DNA of 64,000 nt, taken from the NCBI GenBank assembly GCA_046327715.1, contig JAXLXY010000007.1, positions 172,505-236,504 of the forward strand. The letters are read 5' to 3'. Each line of letters begins with the position of its first letter. Within the stretch, counting starts at the first letter, position 1. The stretch is from JADJOM01 sp046327715. Its GTDB lineage: Bacteria > Gemmatimonadota > Gemmatimonadetes > Gemmatimonadales > GWC2-71-9. Position numbers and translations under genes: made by a program. Under the pieces are notes generated by a model, which was not told the DNA's origin, searched no databases, and saw nothing but the letters and a program-made list of their open reading frames with translations. Shown here piece after piece: positions 47,721-55,945 of this stretch.

Positions 47721-49414
47721 ACCCCTTCACCGGGAGCCTCCGGCGCATGCTCGCGACCTCGGTCGCGTGCACCGTGGCGCTGGTGGTCGTGATGTCGGTG
47801 GCGGCCATCAGCGCACTGCGGACCATCGCGCGGGAGACGGAGGACGAGATCGAGGTACTCGACCGCGGCGGCCGGCTCACCGGCGCACTGGTGGCCACGG
47901 CGCTCGACCAGATCCGCGCCGGGGAGAAGTACCTGCTCACCCCGAGCAGCGCGGTCAAGGCGGAGTTCCTCAGCACCGGCGACGAGGCGTACGCCATCCA
48001 GGCCCGCCTGCGCGCGCTGCCGCATCTCGACGGGCACGACCGCGCGCTGCTCAACCTCGTGGGCGAGCGCCAGGCCGAGCTCGAGATCTCCTATTCCATC
48101 GCCCATGCCCTCGCCGACATCGGCCGCAACGACGAGGCGCGCCTGCTCGCCGCCCGGGCCACCGGCGCCACCGACAGCCTCATCGCGGCGGTCCGCTCCC
48201 TCAGCGAGGAGCAGGGCGCCCATGCCCGGGACCGCGCCGCGGCGCTGAGCGCGCGCACGGTCCTCTACCAGCGCCTGGTCATCGGGTGCGGACTGCTCGC
48301 CCTCGTGGTGGGGATCGCGGCCGGGGTCGGGCTGATCCGGATCGTGGACCGGCAGATGAGCCGCCTCATCGCGGCCGCCGACCGGTTCGGCGGCGGCGAC
48401 CTGCGACCCCTGCAGCTGGCGGGCATGCCCGCCGAGCTGGCCCGGCTGGCGCGGGCGCTGGACGACATGGGAGGCCGCCTGCGTACCCTGGTGCGGGCCG
48501 TCGTGCAGGAATCGCAGCAGCTTTCCGGCAGCGCGGGGGACTTCTCCGCCATGAGCGAGGAGATTGCGGCCTCGAGCGGGCAGATCTCCGCCGCGATGGT
48601 CCGGATCGCCGAGGGCGCCGAGCACCAGGTGCGCGGCACCGGCGAGGCAGACCAGCTGCTCACCAGGCTGCGCGAGGCCTCGGCCTCCAACGCCGACGCC
48701 GCCCAGCGGGCCGTGCGCCTCGCCGAGGAAATCCGCCGGACGGCCCTGCGCTACCGGGGAGACGTCGAGTCGGCCCGGACCACCCTGCTCGACGTGCGCG
48801 GCGTGGTGCAGACCTCCTCGGAGCAGGTCCGCGCCCTGGTGAGCCAGTCGGAATCCATCACCGACTTCATCGACCTGATCAAGCAGATCTCCTCCCAGAC
48901 CAACCTGCTCGCGCTCAACGCCGCGATCGAGGCCGCGCGCGCCGGCGAGCACGGGCGCGGGTTCGCGGTGGTGGCCGACGAGGTGCGCCAGCTGGCCGAT
49001 TCAAGCGCCACCGCTGCCCGGGAGGTGACCAAGACGGTGGAGTTCCTCCGGGCGCAGATCCGCCAGATCGCCGAAACGATGCAGGTGGGTACCACGAAGG
49101 TGGGCGGCATCGAGACCCTCGCCGAGACGGTGGTCCAGGGCCTCGACACCATCGGCACCGCCATCAGCGAGGTCCAGACCGCCGCCACCGGCCTGGCCAC
49201 CGCGGCGGGGCAGAACCGGGACGTCGTGGGCCAGCTGGGGTCGCGCACGGCCCTGGTCGCGCGGGCCGCCGCGGAGCATGCCTCGGCGAGCGAGGAGGTC
49301 TCCGCCGCCGCCGAGCAGCAGAGCGCCTCCACCGAGGACATGGCGGCAAGCGCCACCGCGTTGCTCGACGCCAGCACGCGGCTGTCGATCCTGGTGGGTG
49401 AGTTCCGCACCTGA
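47717..49414 (+). CDS. Methyl-accepting chemotaxis protein (chemoreceptor)
   Basis: 565 aa. An N-terminal membrane helix (about residues 17-38), a periplasmic helical bundle (about 40-185), a second helix (about 190-212), HAMP (about 213-265), then a signalling domain. Its tip is the conserved AIEAARAGEHGRGFAVVADE (about 399-418). The periplasmic domain is a four-helix type without a small-molecule pocket, so the co-translated binding lipoprotein (GTGA overlap) may present the ligand. GTG start at 47717. A strong hairpin ends the unit. Confidence 0.95.
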   Translation: MNPFTGSLRRMLATSVACTVALVVVMSVAAISALRTIARETEDEIEVLDRGGRLTGALVATALDQIRAGEKYLLTPSSAVKAEFLSTGDEAYAIQARLRALPHLDGHDRALLNLVGERQAELEISYSIAHALADIGRNDEARLLAARATGATDSLIAAVRSLSEEQGAHARDRAAALSARTVLYQRLVIGCGLLALVVGIAAGVGLIRIVDRQMSRLIAAADRFGGGDLRPLQLAGMPAELARLARALDDMGGRLRTLVRAVVQESQQLSGSAGDFSAMSEEIAASSGQISAAMVRIAEGAEHQVRGTGEADQLLTRLREASASNADAAQRAVRLAEEIRRTALRYRGDVESARTTLLDVRGVVQTSSEQVRALVSQSESITDFIDLIKQISSQTNLLALNAAIEAARAGEHGRGFAVVADEVRQLADSSATAAREVTKTVEFLRAQIRQIAETMQVGTTKVGGIETLAETVVQGLDTIGTAISEVQTAATGLATAAGQNRDVVGQLGSRTALVARAAAEHASASEEVSAAAEQQSASTEDMAASATALLDASTRLSILVGEFRT

Positions 49415-49432
49415 CCGCACCGGCAGGCCCAA

Positions 49433-49472
49433 ACGCCACACGGGCGACCGGTGCCGGTCGCCCGTGTGGCGT
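49433..49472. terminator. Very long perfect hairpin between convergent genes
   Basis: A 19-bp perfect stem from ACGCCACACGGGCGACCGG (49433-49451) to its complement, with a 2-nt loop. It lies between the chemoreceptor stop and the stop of the Lys-rich gene and would work on both strands. Confidence 0.8.
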
Positions 49473-49490
49473 CTGGGTGTCCGCCGCGCC

Positions 49491-49835
49491 CTACTTCTTC
49501 TTCTTGGCGACGGGCTTCTTGTGGGCCGGCTTGGGCTTCGCCTTCGGCTTGGCCTTGGCCGCCTTCTCCCGCTCGGCGGTCCGGTCGGCGCGCTTCTGGG
49601 CAGCCTCCCGCACCTCGGCGATCACCCGGTCACCTTCCTCCATCCCGACCAGGCCGCGACGGGTGGCATACCGGATCAACTCCTCGGCGTCCGCCAGCTG
49701 AAACTCCGCGATCCGGGCAGCAGACCGGATGACGTTGAGCAGGGCGTCGGCCACGGGGCTCCGGAGCACGTTCGCGATGCCGGGCAGCGCTTCCAGCAAC
49801 GTCGAGATCTGGGAAGCGCCAAGTTCCGAGGCCAA
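49491..49835 (-). CDS. Helical protein with a Lys/Pro-rich histone H1-like tail
   Basis: 114 aa. A helical first part (SQISTLLEALPGIANVLRSP, then FQLADAEELIRYATRRGL, ends about residue 65) and a tail of Lys-Ala-Pro repeats (AKPKAKPKPAHKKPVAKKKK) from about 95, resembling H1-like DNA- or RNA-binding tails. TTG at 49835 chosen since AGGAGG ends 5 nt upstream. A near-consensus promoter lies 63 bp upstream. Nucleoid or RNA association is plausible; no family recognised. Confidence 0.65.
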   Translation of the reverse strand: MASELGASQISTLLEALPGIANVLRSPVADALLNVIRSAARIAEFQLADAEELIRYATRRGLVGMEEGDRVIAEVREAAQKRADRTAEREKAAKAKPKAKPKPAHKKPVAKKKK

Positions 49836-49897
49836 CGACCCCTCCTGGTGGAAACCCCGCCGCGAGCCGGCCGTTACCGGGCCGCAGATTGAGCGGC

Positions 49898-49926
49898 AAC
49901 GTACCACCCGGGCTGGGGCTGGTCAA
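49898..49926 (-). promoter_or_regulatory. Promoter TTGACC - 17 bp - TACGTT
   Basis: A minus-strand -35 TTGACC (49926-49921), 17-bp spacer and -10 TACGTT (49903-49898), the best sigma-70-like pair in the window. It starts a leader of about 55 nt with its own ribosome site. Confidence 0.75.
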
Positions 49927-49935
49927 GAATTCCTG

Positions 49936-49970
49936 AAAAAAAGCGGCCGAAACCCGGGGGTCTCGGCCGC
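49936..49970 (-). terminator. Rho-independent terminator with T7 run
   Basis: On the minus strand, an 8-bp stem GCGGCCGA/TCGGCCGC with an inner stem is followed by seven T. It ends the barrel-protein transcript 46 bp past the stop at 50017 and sits just upstream of the promoter at 49898-49926. Confidence 0.85.
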
Positions 49971-50016
49971 AGAAGGCTAGTCGTAGTGCCTGCTACTCAG
50001 CTCATCGCCACTCCGG

Positions 50017-51147
50017 CTACAGCCCGTACCGCAGCAAGGCCGTCAGCCCCCAGCCCGTCAGCGAGCCGGACGCGCCGGCGGGAGTCTCCAGGTGACCGAA
50101 GTCCACCCGGATCGCGGGCACGAAGGTGAGCGCCGGACTCAGGTCGATCCGGAGCCCGGTGCCGGCACCAAGGAGGTACCCGCTCCCGGTCTCGGGCGAC
50201 CAGACCCGCCCTTCCACCACCGGTTCGAGGGCCATCTTCTGGCCGATCGGGAAGGTCCCGCTGGCGCCGGCGGTGAAGATGTTCTCGCGGTTGCCGAGCG
50301 AGGTGCTGTCACCGCTGTTGGACGCCGCCCTGAAGAAGTCCCAGGCATAGATGGAAACGGTGCCGCGGCCCATCGGGGTGAGCAGTCCCACGTCGAACAG
50401 GAAGCGGTTGCCCGGGCTCACCTCGCTGCCGCCGGCGAACCCGCCGCCGCGCAGCTCATCGTTGCCGAAGGTGCTGAAGGTGGCGCCGAGGGTGAGCCGG
50501 CTCTGGCCCACCAGGCGATCGGCGCCGGCCCGGATGCGGGTCTCGATGCCGGGCTGGTACTTCACGGACTTGTTGCTGGCGTCGTTGAAGGGGCTGTACT
50601 CGGCGCTGAAGCGCAGGCTCGCCGCGAGGCCCAGGTTCCAGGCGCCGACGGAGGTGGCGCCGGCGAGCCCGGGGGTGACCGAGGTGCCGGACCCGTAGGA
50701 GTTCACCGGGAAGAGCAGGAAGGACGATGATGCGCTCGAGGCCACGCCGAACTGCCGCAGCGTGGTGGTCTGCTTGCCGGTGGGGATGTTCACCATGACG
50801 CTGGCCACCAGCGCGTCGGTGCCCAGCACGTACGACATCCGCACCTGGGCGTCGGTGAGCGAGGAGAAGCTCTGATCCGCGCCGGCGGAATCCCGGGTGG
50901 AGGTGGTGGCGTAGGCGGTGCCCACGTCGAAGGAGAAGCGCCGCCCCACCGGGACCAGCACGCCGATGGGGAAGGCAAACTGCCGGATGCGCTGCACGGT
51001 GAACTCGTTGCCGCCGAAGTTGTACTGGCGGGCATCGAGCCCTCCGACGACGGCGGCCTGCGGGTACAGGTTCTCCTGCGCCGCGACGGCCCCGGGAGCA
51101 ACGGCCGCGAGGGCGGCCAGCGTGGCTACGATCGATGAGGTCCGCAT
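50017..51147 (-). CDS. Secreted outer-membrane beta-barrel protein
   Basis: 376 aa. A signal peptide ends AVAAQ|E. The body consists of alternating amphipathic strands with many Gly/aromatic turns, ending in GLTALLRYGL, an outer-membrane-type final strand (though ending in Leu rather than Phe). No family is named. It overlaps the upstream CsgG-like gene by one base (TGATG), so they are co-translated; the lipoprotein may aid its secretion or be its partner. A rho-independent terminator follows. Confidence 0.75.
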   Translation of the reverse strand: MRTSSIVATLAALAAVAPGAVAAQENLYPQAAVVGGLDARQYNFGGNEFTVQRIRQFAFPIGVLVPVGRRFSFDVGTAYATTSTRDSAGADQSFSSLTDAQVRMSYVLGTDALVASVMVNIPTGKQTTTLRQFGVASSASSSFLLFPVNSYGSGTSVTPGLAGATSVGAWNLGLAASLRFSAEYSPFNDASNKSVKYQPGIETRIRAGADRLVGQSRLTLGATFSTFGNDELRGGGFAGGSEVSPGNRFLFDVGLLTPMGRGTVSIYAWDFFRAASNSGDSTSLGNRENIFTAGASGTFPIGQKMALEPVVEGRVWSPETGSGYLLGAGTGLRIDLSPALTFVPAIRVDFGHLETPAGASGSLTGWGLTALLRYGL

Positions 51148-52517
51148 CAGGGCCGCGTGATGATGATGATGATCGTGCCGCTCAGCGTGTTGCCGTTGGG
51201 CACGTCGGTGTTGAGTGTCTCCGGCAGGTTGGGCCGGACGGTGGGGGGCCGGGAAGTCGGCCCGGTGAAGCGATTGGTCAGGGTGGTGCCGGTGGAAGGG
51301 ATCGTCACCTGGATCCCGGTCCGCAGGATCGGCCCGCGGTTGGCGAGGGTCGGGTTCTGCGGCGTGGCGTCGGTCGGCGGCTGGTCGCCGACGGACGGGC
51401 CGCCGGGGAGCAGGCCGGCCAGCACGCGCGGGGTGACCCGCATGGCCTGCGCGGCGCGGGCGCTGCTGGCGCGGCGGTCGCGGGCCTGGCGGAAGTTCGG
51501 GTCCCGGGCCACCGCGGCCTCGAAGCTCGCCTCGGCCCCGGCGTAGTCCCCGCGGTCCTCCTGCTCCAGGCCCCGGCTGAACGCCAGGAAGGCCTGCATG
51601 TCCGCGGTGGGCCGCTCGCTGATGGCCCGCCGCTCCGCCGGGGTGATCACCACGCCCATCTGGTCGAGGAGGCGGAAGAGCACCGTCTTCTCGAGCGTGA
51701 AGAGCTGCTGCAGCTGGTCCGATCCCGTCCCGGTGGCCACCACCGCGCTGCTGGAGGCGTCGACCACCGCGGCATCGAGCCGGAGGTCGGTCCGTCCCGG
51801 CACCTCCTGCACCGAGCCCTGCACCACCCGGGCGGCGCGCAGCATCCGGCCGGAGCGGGCCCCGGTGGCGGGATCGACCCGGCCGCTCTCGTTCAGCGCG
51901 AGCTCATCAACCAGCGCCTGGACCCGTTCCCGCTCGAGCAGGGTGAGCCGGGGCAGCTTGGAGAGGTCGGTGATCATCAGGTGCGTCAGGCCGCGGCCGA
52001 GGGGCTCCAGCTCCGCGTTGGTGCCGACGAAGCGGAAGGGAAACACCGCGATGGCATTCTGCGTGGGCGGCTGGCTGGAGAGCGTGGCCTCGCGGGCCAC
52101 TGCGTCGCGCGCCGCCGCCCGGAGCTCGGTCCGGGTGAGCAGCGTGAGCCGGTTCTCGATCTCGCCGCGCTGGCCAGCATTCCTGGCCTGCAGCGCCGCG
52201 GCGGTGTAGGCCACGCGCGCCGAGTCGAACTTGCCGAGTTGTTCGTACGTGAGGCCGAGGTAGACCTGTGCCGCGTAGTTCTGGCGGTTGAGGGTCAGCG
52301 CGCTGGCGAGGACATCCCGCGCGCGCTCGTACTTCTGGGCCTCGTAGTTGGCGATGCCGAGCTGGGTCATCAGCCCCGCGTCGCGCGGGCGCTGCTGGCT
52401 GGCCGCCTCGAGGGCCGGCAGGTCCGCAGACGGCGCGGGGCCCTGCGGGGCCGAACCTCCGGCGCAGGCGGCCAGCAGGGCAACCGCCGCCGGCAGCGTC
52501 CTTCTCGTCAGGTGCAT
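51147..52517 (-). CDS. TPR/CsgG-like lipoprotein
   Basis: 456 aa. Lipobox LLAAC (Cys at about 18). TPR-like helices (about 40-115) precede a CsgG/FlgO-like domain (about 150-280): IAVFPFRFVG, GLTHLMITDLSKLPRLTLLE, RAARVVQGSVQEV. Then another TPR (about 300-345) and a Pro/Thr-rich tail ending in an odd IIIIITRP. The domain set resembles curli-secretion or envelope-integrity lipoproteins. TACATT (52551-52556) lies 33 nt upstream as a -10. Likely anchored to the outer membrane facing the periplasm. Confidence 0.82.
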   Translation of the reverse strand: MHLTRRTLPAAVALLAACAGGSAPQGPAPSADLPALEAASQQRPRDAGLMTQLGIANYEAQKYERARDVLASALTLNRQNYAAQVYLGLTYEQLGKFDSARVAYTAAALQARNAGQRGEIENRLTLLTRTELRAAARDAVAREATLSSQPPTQNAIAVFPFRFVGTNAELEPLGRGLTHLMITDLSKLPRLTLLERERVQALVDELALNESGRVDPATGARSGRMLRAARVVQGSVQEVPGRTDLRLDAAVVDASSSAVVATGTGSDQLQQLFTLEKTVLFRLLDQMGVVITPAERRAISERPTADMQAFLAFSRGLEQEDRGDYAGAEASFEAAVARDPNFRQARDRRASSARAAQAMRVTPRVLAGLLPGGPSVGDQPPTDATPQNPTLANRGPILRTGIQVTIPSTGTTLTNRFTGPTSRPPTVRPNLPETLNTDVPNGNTLSGTIIIIITRP

Positions 52518-52550
52518 ACGATCCCTGGGGGATGGGGTGGGTCGAGTTCC

Positions 52551-52556
52551 AATGTA
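52551..52556 (-). promoter_or_regulatory. -10 element TACATT for the CsgG-like operon
   Basis: A minus-strand TACATT 33 nt before the ATG at 52517, leaving a leader with an AGGGAT ribosome site. No clear -35. Confidence 0.5.
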
Positions 52557-52592
52557 CCGGTCCCCCCCGGAATGGGAAGAGGGGGCATCCGC

Positions 52593-52991
52593 TTACCGCA
52601 CCGTCAATTCGCCCTGCATCCGGTATGCGGCGTGCGTCACCGACACGAAGCGGTAACGCCCGGCGGGCAGGCCAGGCAGCCGGACCCGGAAGCTGGCCCC
52701 GGGGCCGGCCAGGACCGGACCCCTGAGGGCCCCCGTGGAAGCCGGGAGGGCCTCCTGCAGGCGGGCCTGGTCGGCCGGGGCGAGGTCGGCGGGCTCGAAG
52801 CCGATCACGTACGGCCCGCCGGATTCCACCGTGAACTCGATCACGTCGCCGCCGCCGACGACCAGCCGGGCCGGGGCAAAGCGGAACTCCTCGGGCGCGG
52901 GATGCCGCAGCCGGACCTCATGGACCCGCTGTCCCGCGAGCGGAAGCGCGCACAGCAGGAGGCCACAGAGCGTCGCGAGTCGGGCCGACAT
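52593..52991 (-). CDS. Cupredoxin-fold secreted protein lacking copper ligands
   Basis: 132 aa. A signal peptide ends LPLAG|Q. The cupredoxin fold is clear (FAPARLVVGGGDVIEFTVES, about 38-57; then GRYRFVSVTHAAYRM), but the usual His in GGPH is Tyr (about 61) and the Cys in the Cys-x2-His-x4-Met loop is Ser (about 117), with His 120 and Met 125 retained. It therefore cannot form a normal type 1 copper site. Divergent from a zinc-ribbon gene. Periplasmic. Copper storage or a structural role are possible. Confidence 0.78.
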   Translation of the reverse strand: MSARLATLCGLLLCALPLAGQRVHEVRLRHPAPEEFRFAPARLVVGGGDVIEFTVESGGPYVIGFEPADLAPADQARLQEALPASTGALRGPVLAGPGASFRVRLPGLPAGRYRFVSVTHAAYRMQGELTVR

Positions 52992-53080
52992 AATTGCGCC
53001 CCCTTGAAGCGATCTTTAGATTGACGCACGGGCGGGTCAGACATTCCCAGCCTGACGCTCTCCCGCCAGAAGGGCGGTCC

Positions 53081-53323
53081 GTGGGACGTCGCGGCATCAA
53101 AGAATACCGGGCCGCCGAGGCCCTCATCCTGATCGCGGCCGACCGCGACCACAAACCGCTGGTTTGCCCCTCCTGCAACACCCCGACCATCGAGCGCAGC
53201 CCCAAACGTAACGAGGAACCCGCCGGGCGGGTGACGATGCACTGCCGGACCTGCGGGCGGGTGGCGTCCTACCTGGTGCGCGCGTCGATGAGCACCCCCG
53301 AGGATCCCCGCCGCGAGGACTAG
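53081..53323 (+). CDS. Small zinc-ribbon protein
   Basis: 80 aa. A short basic N-terminus, then LVCPSC (about residue 27) and HCRTCG (about 53) giving a four-Cys zinc ribbon. Its function is probably nucleic acid or protein binding. GTG at 53081, chosen for AAGGGCGG just upstream; a TAGATT (53017-53022) 58 nt upstream is a possible -10. The C-terminus is acidic. Not a named family. Confidence 0.6.
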   Translation: MGRRGIKEYRAAEALILIAADRDHKPLVCPSCNTPTIERSPKRNEEPAGRVTMHCRTCGRVASYLVRASMSTPEDPRRED

Positions 53324-53363
53324 CGTCCGTCACGCGGCGCCTTGGAGCGCTCGCCGCTCCTGC

Positions 53364-53369
53364 TACATT
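53364..53369 (+). promoter_or_regulatory. -10 element TACATT of a leaderless-type start
   Basis: Ends 5 nt before the ATG at 53375 (spacer CCGCC). A TTGGAG box 16 bp upstream could serve as -35. Confidence 0.6.
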
Positions 53370-53374
53370 CCGCC

Positions 53375-54535
53375 ATGCCTTCGCCATCCCTGCTCATCTT
53401 CCTCACCGTCTTCATCGACCTGATCGGCTTCGGCATCGTCCTGCCGTTGCTGCCGAGCTACGCCGCGGCATTCCAGGTGGGCGACACGGGCGTCGGCCTG
53501 CTGGTGGCGAGCTTCTCGCTCATGCAGTTCCTGCTCGCTCCCTGGTGGGGCCGACTCTCCGACCGGATCGGTCGACGGCCCGTGCTGCTGGTGGGGCTCG
53601 CGGGCAGCGCCATCTCCTACCTGGTCTTCGGCCTGGCCGGGAGCTTCTGGCTGCTGCTGCTGTCCCGGCTGGTGGCGGGCGCGATGGGCGCCACCGTGAA
53701 CGTGGCGCAGGCCTACCTGGCCGACGTGACCCCGGCCGATCGCCGCGCCGGGGCCATGGGCCGGCTGGGCGCGGCCTTCGGCCTGGGCTTCGTGGTGGGC
53801 CCGGCCCTTGGCGGGCTGTCGAGCCACTGGGGCAGCGCGGCCCCGGGGCTGATGGCCTCCGCGCTCACCGGCCTCAACCTGGTACTGGCGTGGCGGTGGC
53901 TGCCCGAGTCACGGCGCACCGCCGCGACCGGGGTCGCGGCGCTCCCGGTGCACTGGAGCCGCTTCCTCGGCGCGTTCTCCGCCACCGGCTGTTCGACCAT
54001 CGCCTTCACCGTGCTCTACGTGATCTTCCCGCTACAGGTGGAACGCTCCCTCGGGCTCGACCGCCACGACTCGGCCTATCTCTTCGTGCTGATCGGCGTG
54101 GTGAGCGCCGGGGTCCAGGGCGGGCTGATCGGCCGCCTGGTGCGGCGGCACGGCGAGCCGCTGCTGATCGGGATCGGCGGCGTGGTGCTGGCGCTGGGGC
54201 TGGCGCTGCTGCCGCGGGCGCTCACGCCAGGCGCTGGGCTGCCGCTGCTGTTCGGGGCGCTGGTCCTGGTGGCCGCGGGCTCCGCCACCATCGGGCCGAG
54301 CGCGGCAGCCTTCGTGAGCCGGGTGGCGCCGGCCGAGGAGCAGGGCCGGGCGCTGGGGCTGCTGCAGAGCGTGAGTGCCGTGGCCCGGATCATCGGGCCC
54401 ATCGCGGCGGGTGGCATTGCCACGGCGTTCTCGCCGCGGGCGGCCTTCTACGCGGCCAGCGCCGCGGCCGGGTGCGCCGGCATCTCGGCGTTCCTGGCGC
54501 GTGCGGGGATGGGCCGGCCTAGCGTGGCCGCGTGA
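53375..54535 (+). CDS. MFS drug-resistance exporter, TetA-like (DHA1)
   Basis: 386 aa, 12 membrane helices. MFS motif A is GRLSDRIGRRPVLL (about residues 64-77); FIDLIGFGIVLPLLP at the start and GPALGGL (antiporter motif C type) place it with TetA/DHA1 drug:H+ antiporters. The substrate cannot be predicted. The last 17 bp overlap the convergent signal-peptidase gene. TACATT ends 5 nt before the ATG. No repressor gene is adjacent. Confidence 0.88.
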   Translation: MPSPSLLIFLTVFIDLIGFGIVLPLLPSYAAAFQVGDTGVGLLVASFSLMQFLLAPWWGRLSDRIGRRPVLLVGLAGSAISYLVFGLAGSFWLLLLSRLVAGAMGATVNVAQAYLADVTPADRRAGAMGRLGAAFGLGFVVGPALGGLSSHWGSAAPGLMASALTGLNLVLAWRWLPESRRTAATGVAALPVHWSRFLGAFSATGCSTIAFTVLYVIFPLQVERSLGLDRHDSAYLFVLIGVVSAGVQGGLIGRLVRRHGEPLLIGIGGVVLALGLALLPRALTPGAGLPLLFGALVLVAAGSATIGPSAAAFVSRVAPAEEQGRALGLLQSVSAVARIIGPIAAGGIATAFSPRAAFYAASAAAGCAGISAFLARAGMGRPSVAA

Positions 54536-55241
54536 ACAGCCGGCCCCACCGGATGGTGGTCACCGCGCGGTAGCGCTGCCAGCTGTCGGGATCGTAGCTG
54601 AAGTAGATGCACAGCGGCGTGCCCCGCACCGCCCGGCGCGGGATGAAGCCCCAGTAGCGGCTGTCATAGGAGTTGTCGCGGTTGTCGCCCATGACGAAGA
54701 ACGAGTCGGGCGGCACCACGATGGGCCCCCAGTGCTGCACGTCGGGCGTGTAGTCGGCGGGATCCGCGGCGAGGTGGGGCAGCTGCCAGGCGCGCATCTG
54801 CCGCCGGACCTCGGTGAACTCGCTCTTCTCCGGGTCGGTGTGGCGCACCCACGGCTCCGCCTGCCGGAGCCCGTTCAGGTACAGCACCCCGCCCTGCATC
54901 TCCAGGGTGTCGCCCGGCACCCCGATCAGCCGCTTCACCAGCTTGACGTCGTCCTCGGCCGAGTCGAAGACGATCACCTCGCCCCGCCGTGGCTCGCGCC
55001 AGGCGGGCAGGTGCCAGCCGAGGCCCGGGACCTCGGGACCGAAGACCGCCTTGTTGACGAAGAGCCGGTCCCCGGGGAGCAGGGTGGCCTCCATGCTGCC
55101 CGAGGGGATGCGGAAGGCCTCCAGCACGAAGGTGCGGAGCACGAGCCAGGCGGCGATGGCGATGAGGATGGCGCGGACCCATTCGCGCAGGGCCTCGGCC
55201 ATGGTGGCTTCGCGGGGCGGGCTGCCCGCGGGGGCGGTCAT
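54519..55241 (-). CDS. lepB: Signal peptidase I (second copy)
   Basis: 240 aa. A single N-terminal membrane helix (about residues 22-42). The catalytic Ser is in PSGSMEATL (about residue 50) and the Lys in KLVKRLIGVPGD. Box E is GDNRDNSYDSRYWG. Longer than the usual minimal enzyme by an insert with HWGPIVVPP. Inner-membrane enzyme cleaving Sec/Tat signal peptides. It is the third gene of a coupled trio (ATGA overlap with the other lepB) behind a TolB-like lipoprotein. Confidence 0.92.
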   Translation of the reverse strand: MTAPAGSPPREATMAEALREWVRAILIAIAAWLVLRTFVLEAFRIPSGSMEATLLPGDRLFVNKAVFGPEVPGLGWHLPAWREPRRGEVIVFDSAEDDVKLVKRLIGVPGDTLEMQGGVLYLNGLRQAEPWVRHTDPEKSEFTEVRRQMRAWQLPHLAADPADYTPDVQHWGPIVVPPDSFFVMGDNRDNSYDSRYWGFIPRRAVRGTPLCIYFSYDPDSWQRYRAVTTIRWGRLFTRPR

Positions 55242-55945
55242 CGGGGGATGGTGAGGAGTCGGCCCCAGCGGGTCGCGGTCAGGAGCGGCAGCGGGCGCCA
55301 GCTCGAGGGATCGAAGCTGTAGTAGATGATGAGCGGCGAGCCGCGCAGGTTGCGCCGGGGGAGGAAGCCCCACCAACGACCGTCGTAGGACGAATCGCGG
55401 TTGTCCCCCATGACGAACAGCGAATCGGCCGGCACCACGAGGGGGCCCCAGTTGTTGCGGTCGGGCTGGTAGGTCGCGGGCCGCGGCCCCACCAGCCGGG
55501 CCTCCTGCCACGCCCGCATCTGCGCCTGGCTGCCGTTGGGATCGGGCTCGCCGGGCCGGTCGCGATGGGCGTACGGCTCCGCCTGGGGCACGCCGTTCCG
55601 GAGGATGGTGCCGTCCCGCATGGCGAGGGTGTCGCCGGGCAGGCCGATCACCCGCTTCACGACATCGAGGCCCGCGGTCTCGACCGACTCGAAGACCACG
55701 ATGTCCCCGTGGCGCGGCTCCCGGAATCCGGGCAGCAGGGCGTTGGTGAAGGGGATCTTGGCACCGAAGGTCGGCCGGGCCACCCAGAGCACGTCACCGG
55801 TGAGCAGGGTGCCTTCCATGCTCTCCGAGGTGATATGAAAGGCCTGCACCAGGAAGGTGCGCAGGAAGAGCCACGCCACGACGGCGAAGCCGATGGTCCG
55901 GACCCACTCCCGGAGCTTGCCGCCCGGTGCCGGCGCCTCCGTCAC
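55238..55945 (-). CDS. lepB: Signal peptidase I (first copy)
   Basis: 235 aa. A membrane helix (about residues 17-37), Ser in TSESMEGTL, Lys in VVKRVIGLPGD and GDNRDSSYDGRWWG are all intact. It is only moderately similar to the neighbouring copy, so an old duplication. GTG at 55945 overlaps the TolB-like stop by GTGA; its stop overlaps the other lepB. The two enzymes may differ in substrate choice. The first copy lacks the Pro of PSGSM. Confidence 0.92.
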   Translation of the reverse strand: MTEAPAPGGKLREWVRTIGFAVVAWLFLRTFLVQAFHITSESMEGTLLTGDVLWVARPTFGAKIPFTNALLPGFREPRHGDIVVFESVETAGLDVVKRVIGLPGDTLAMRDGTILRNGVPQAEPYAHRDRPGEPDPNGSQAQMRAWQEARLVGPRPATYQPDRNNWGPLVVPADSLFVMGDNRDSSYDGRWWGFLPRRNLRGSPLIIYYSFDPSSWRPLPLLTATRWGRLLTIPR

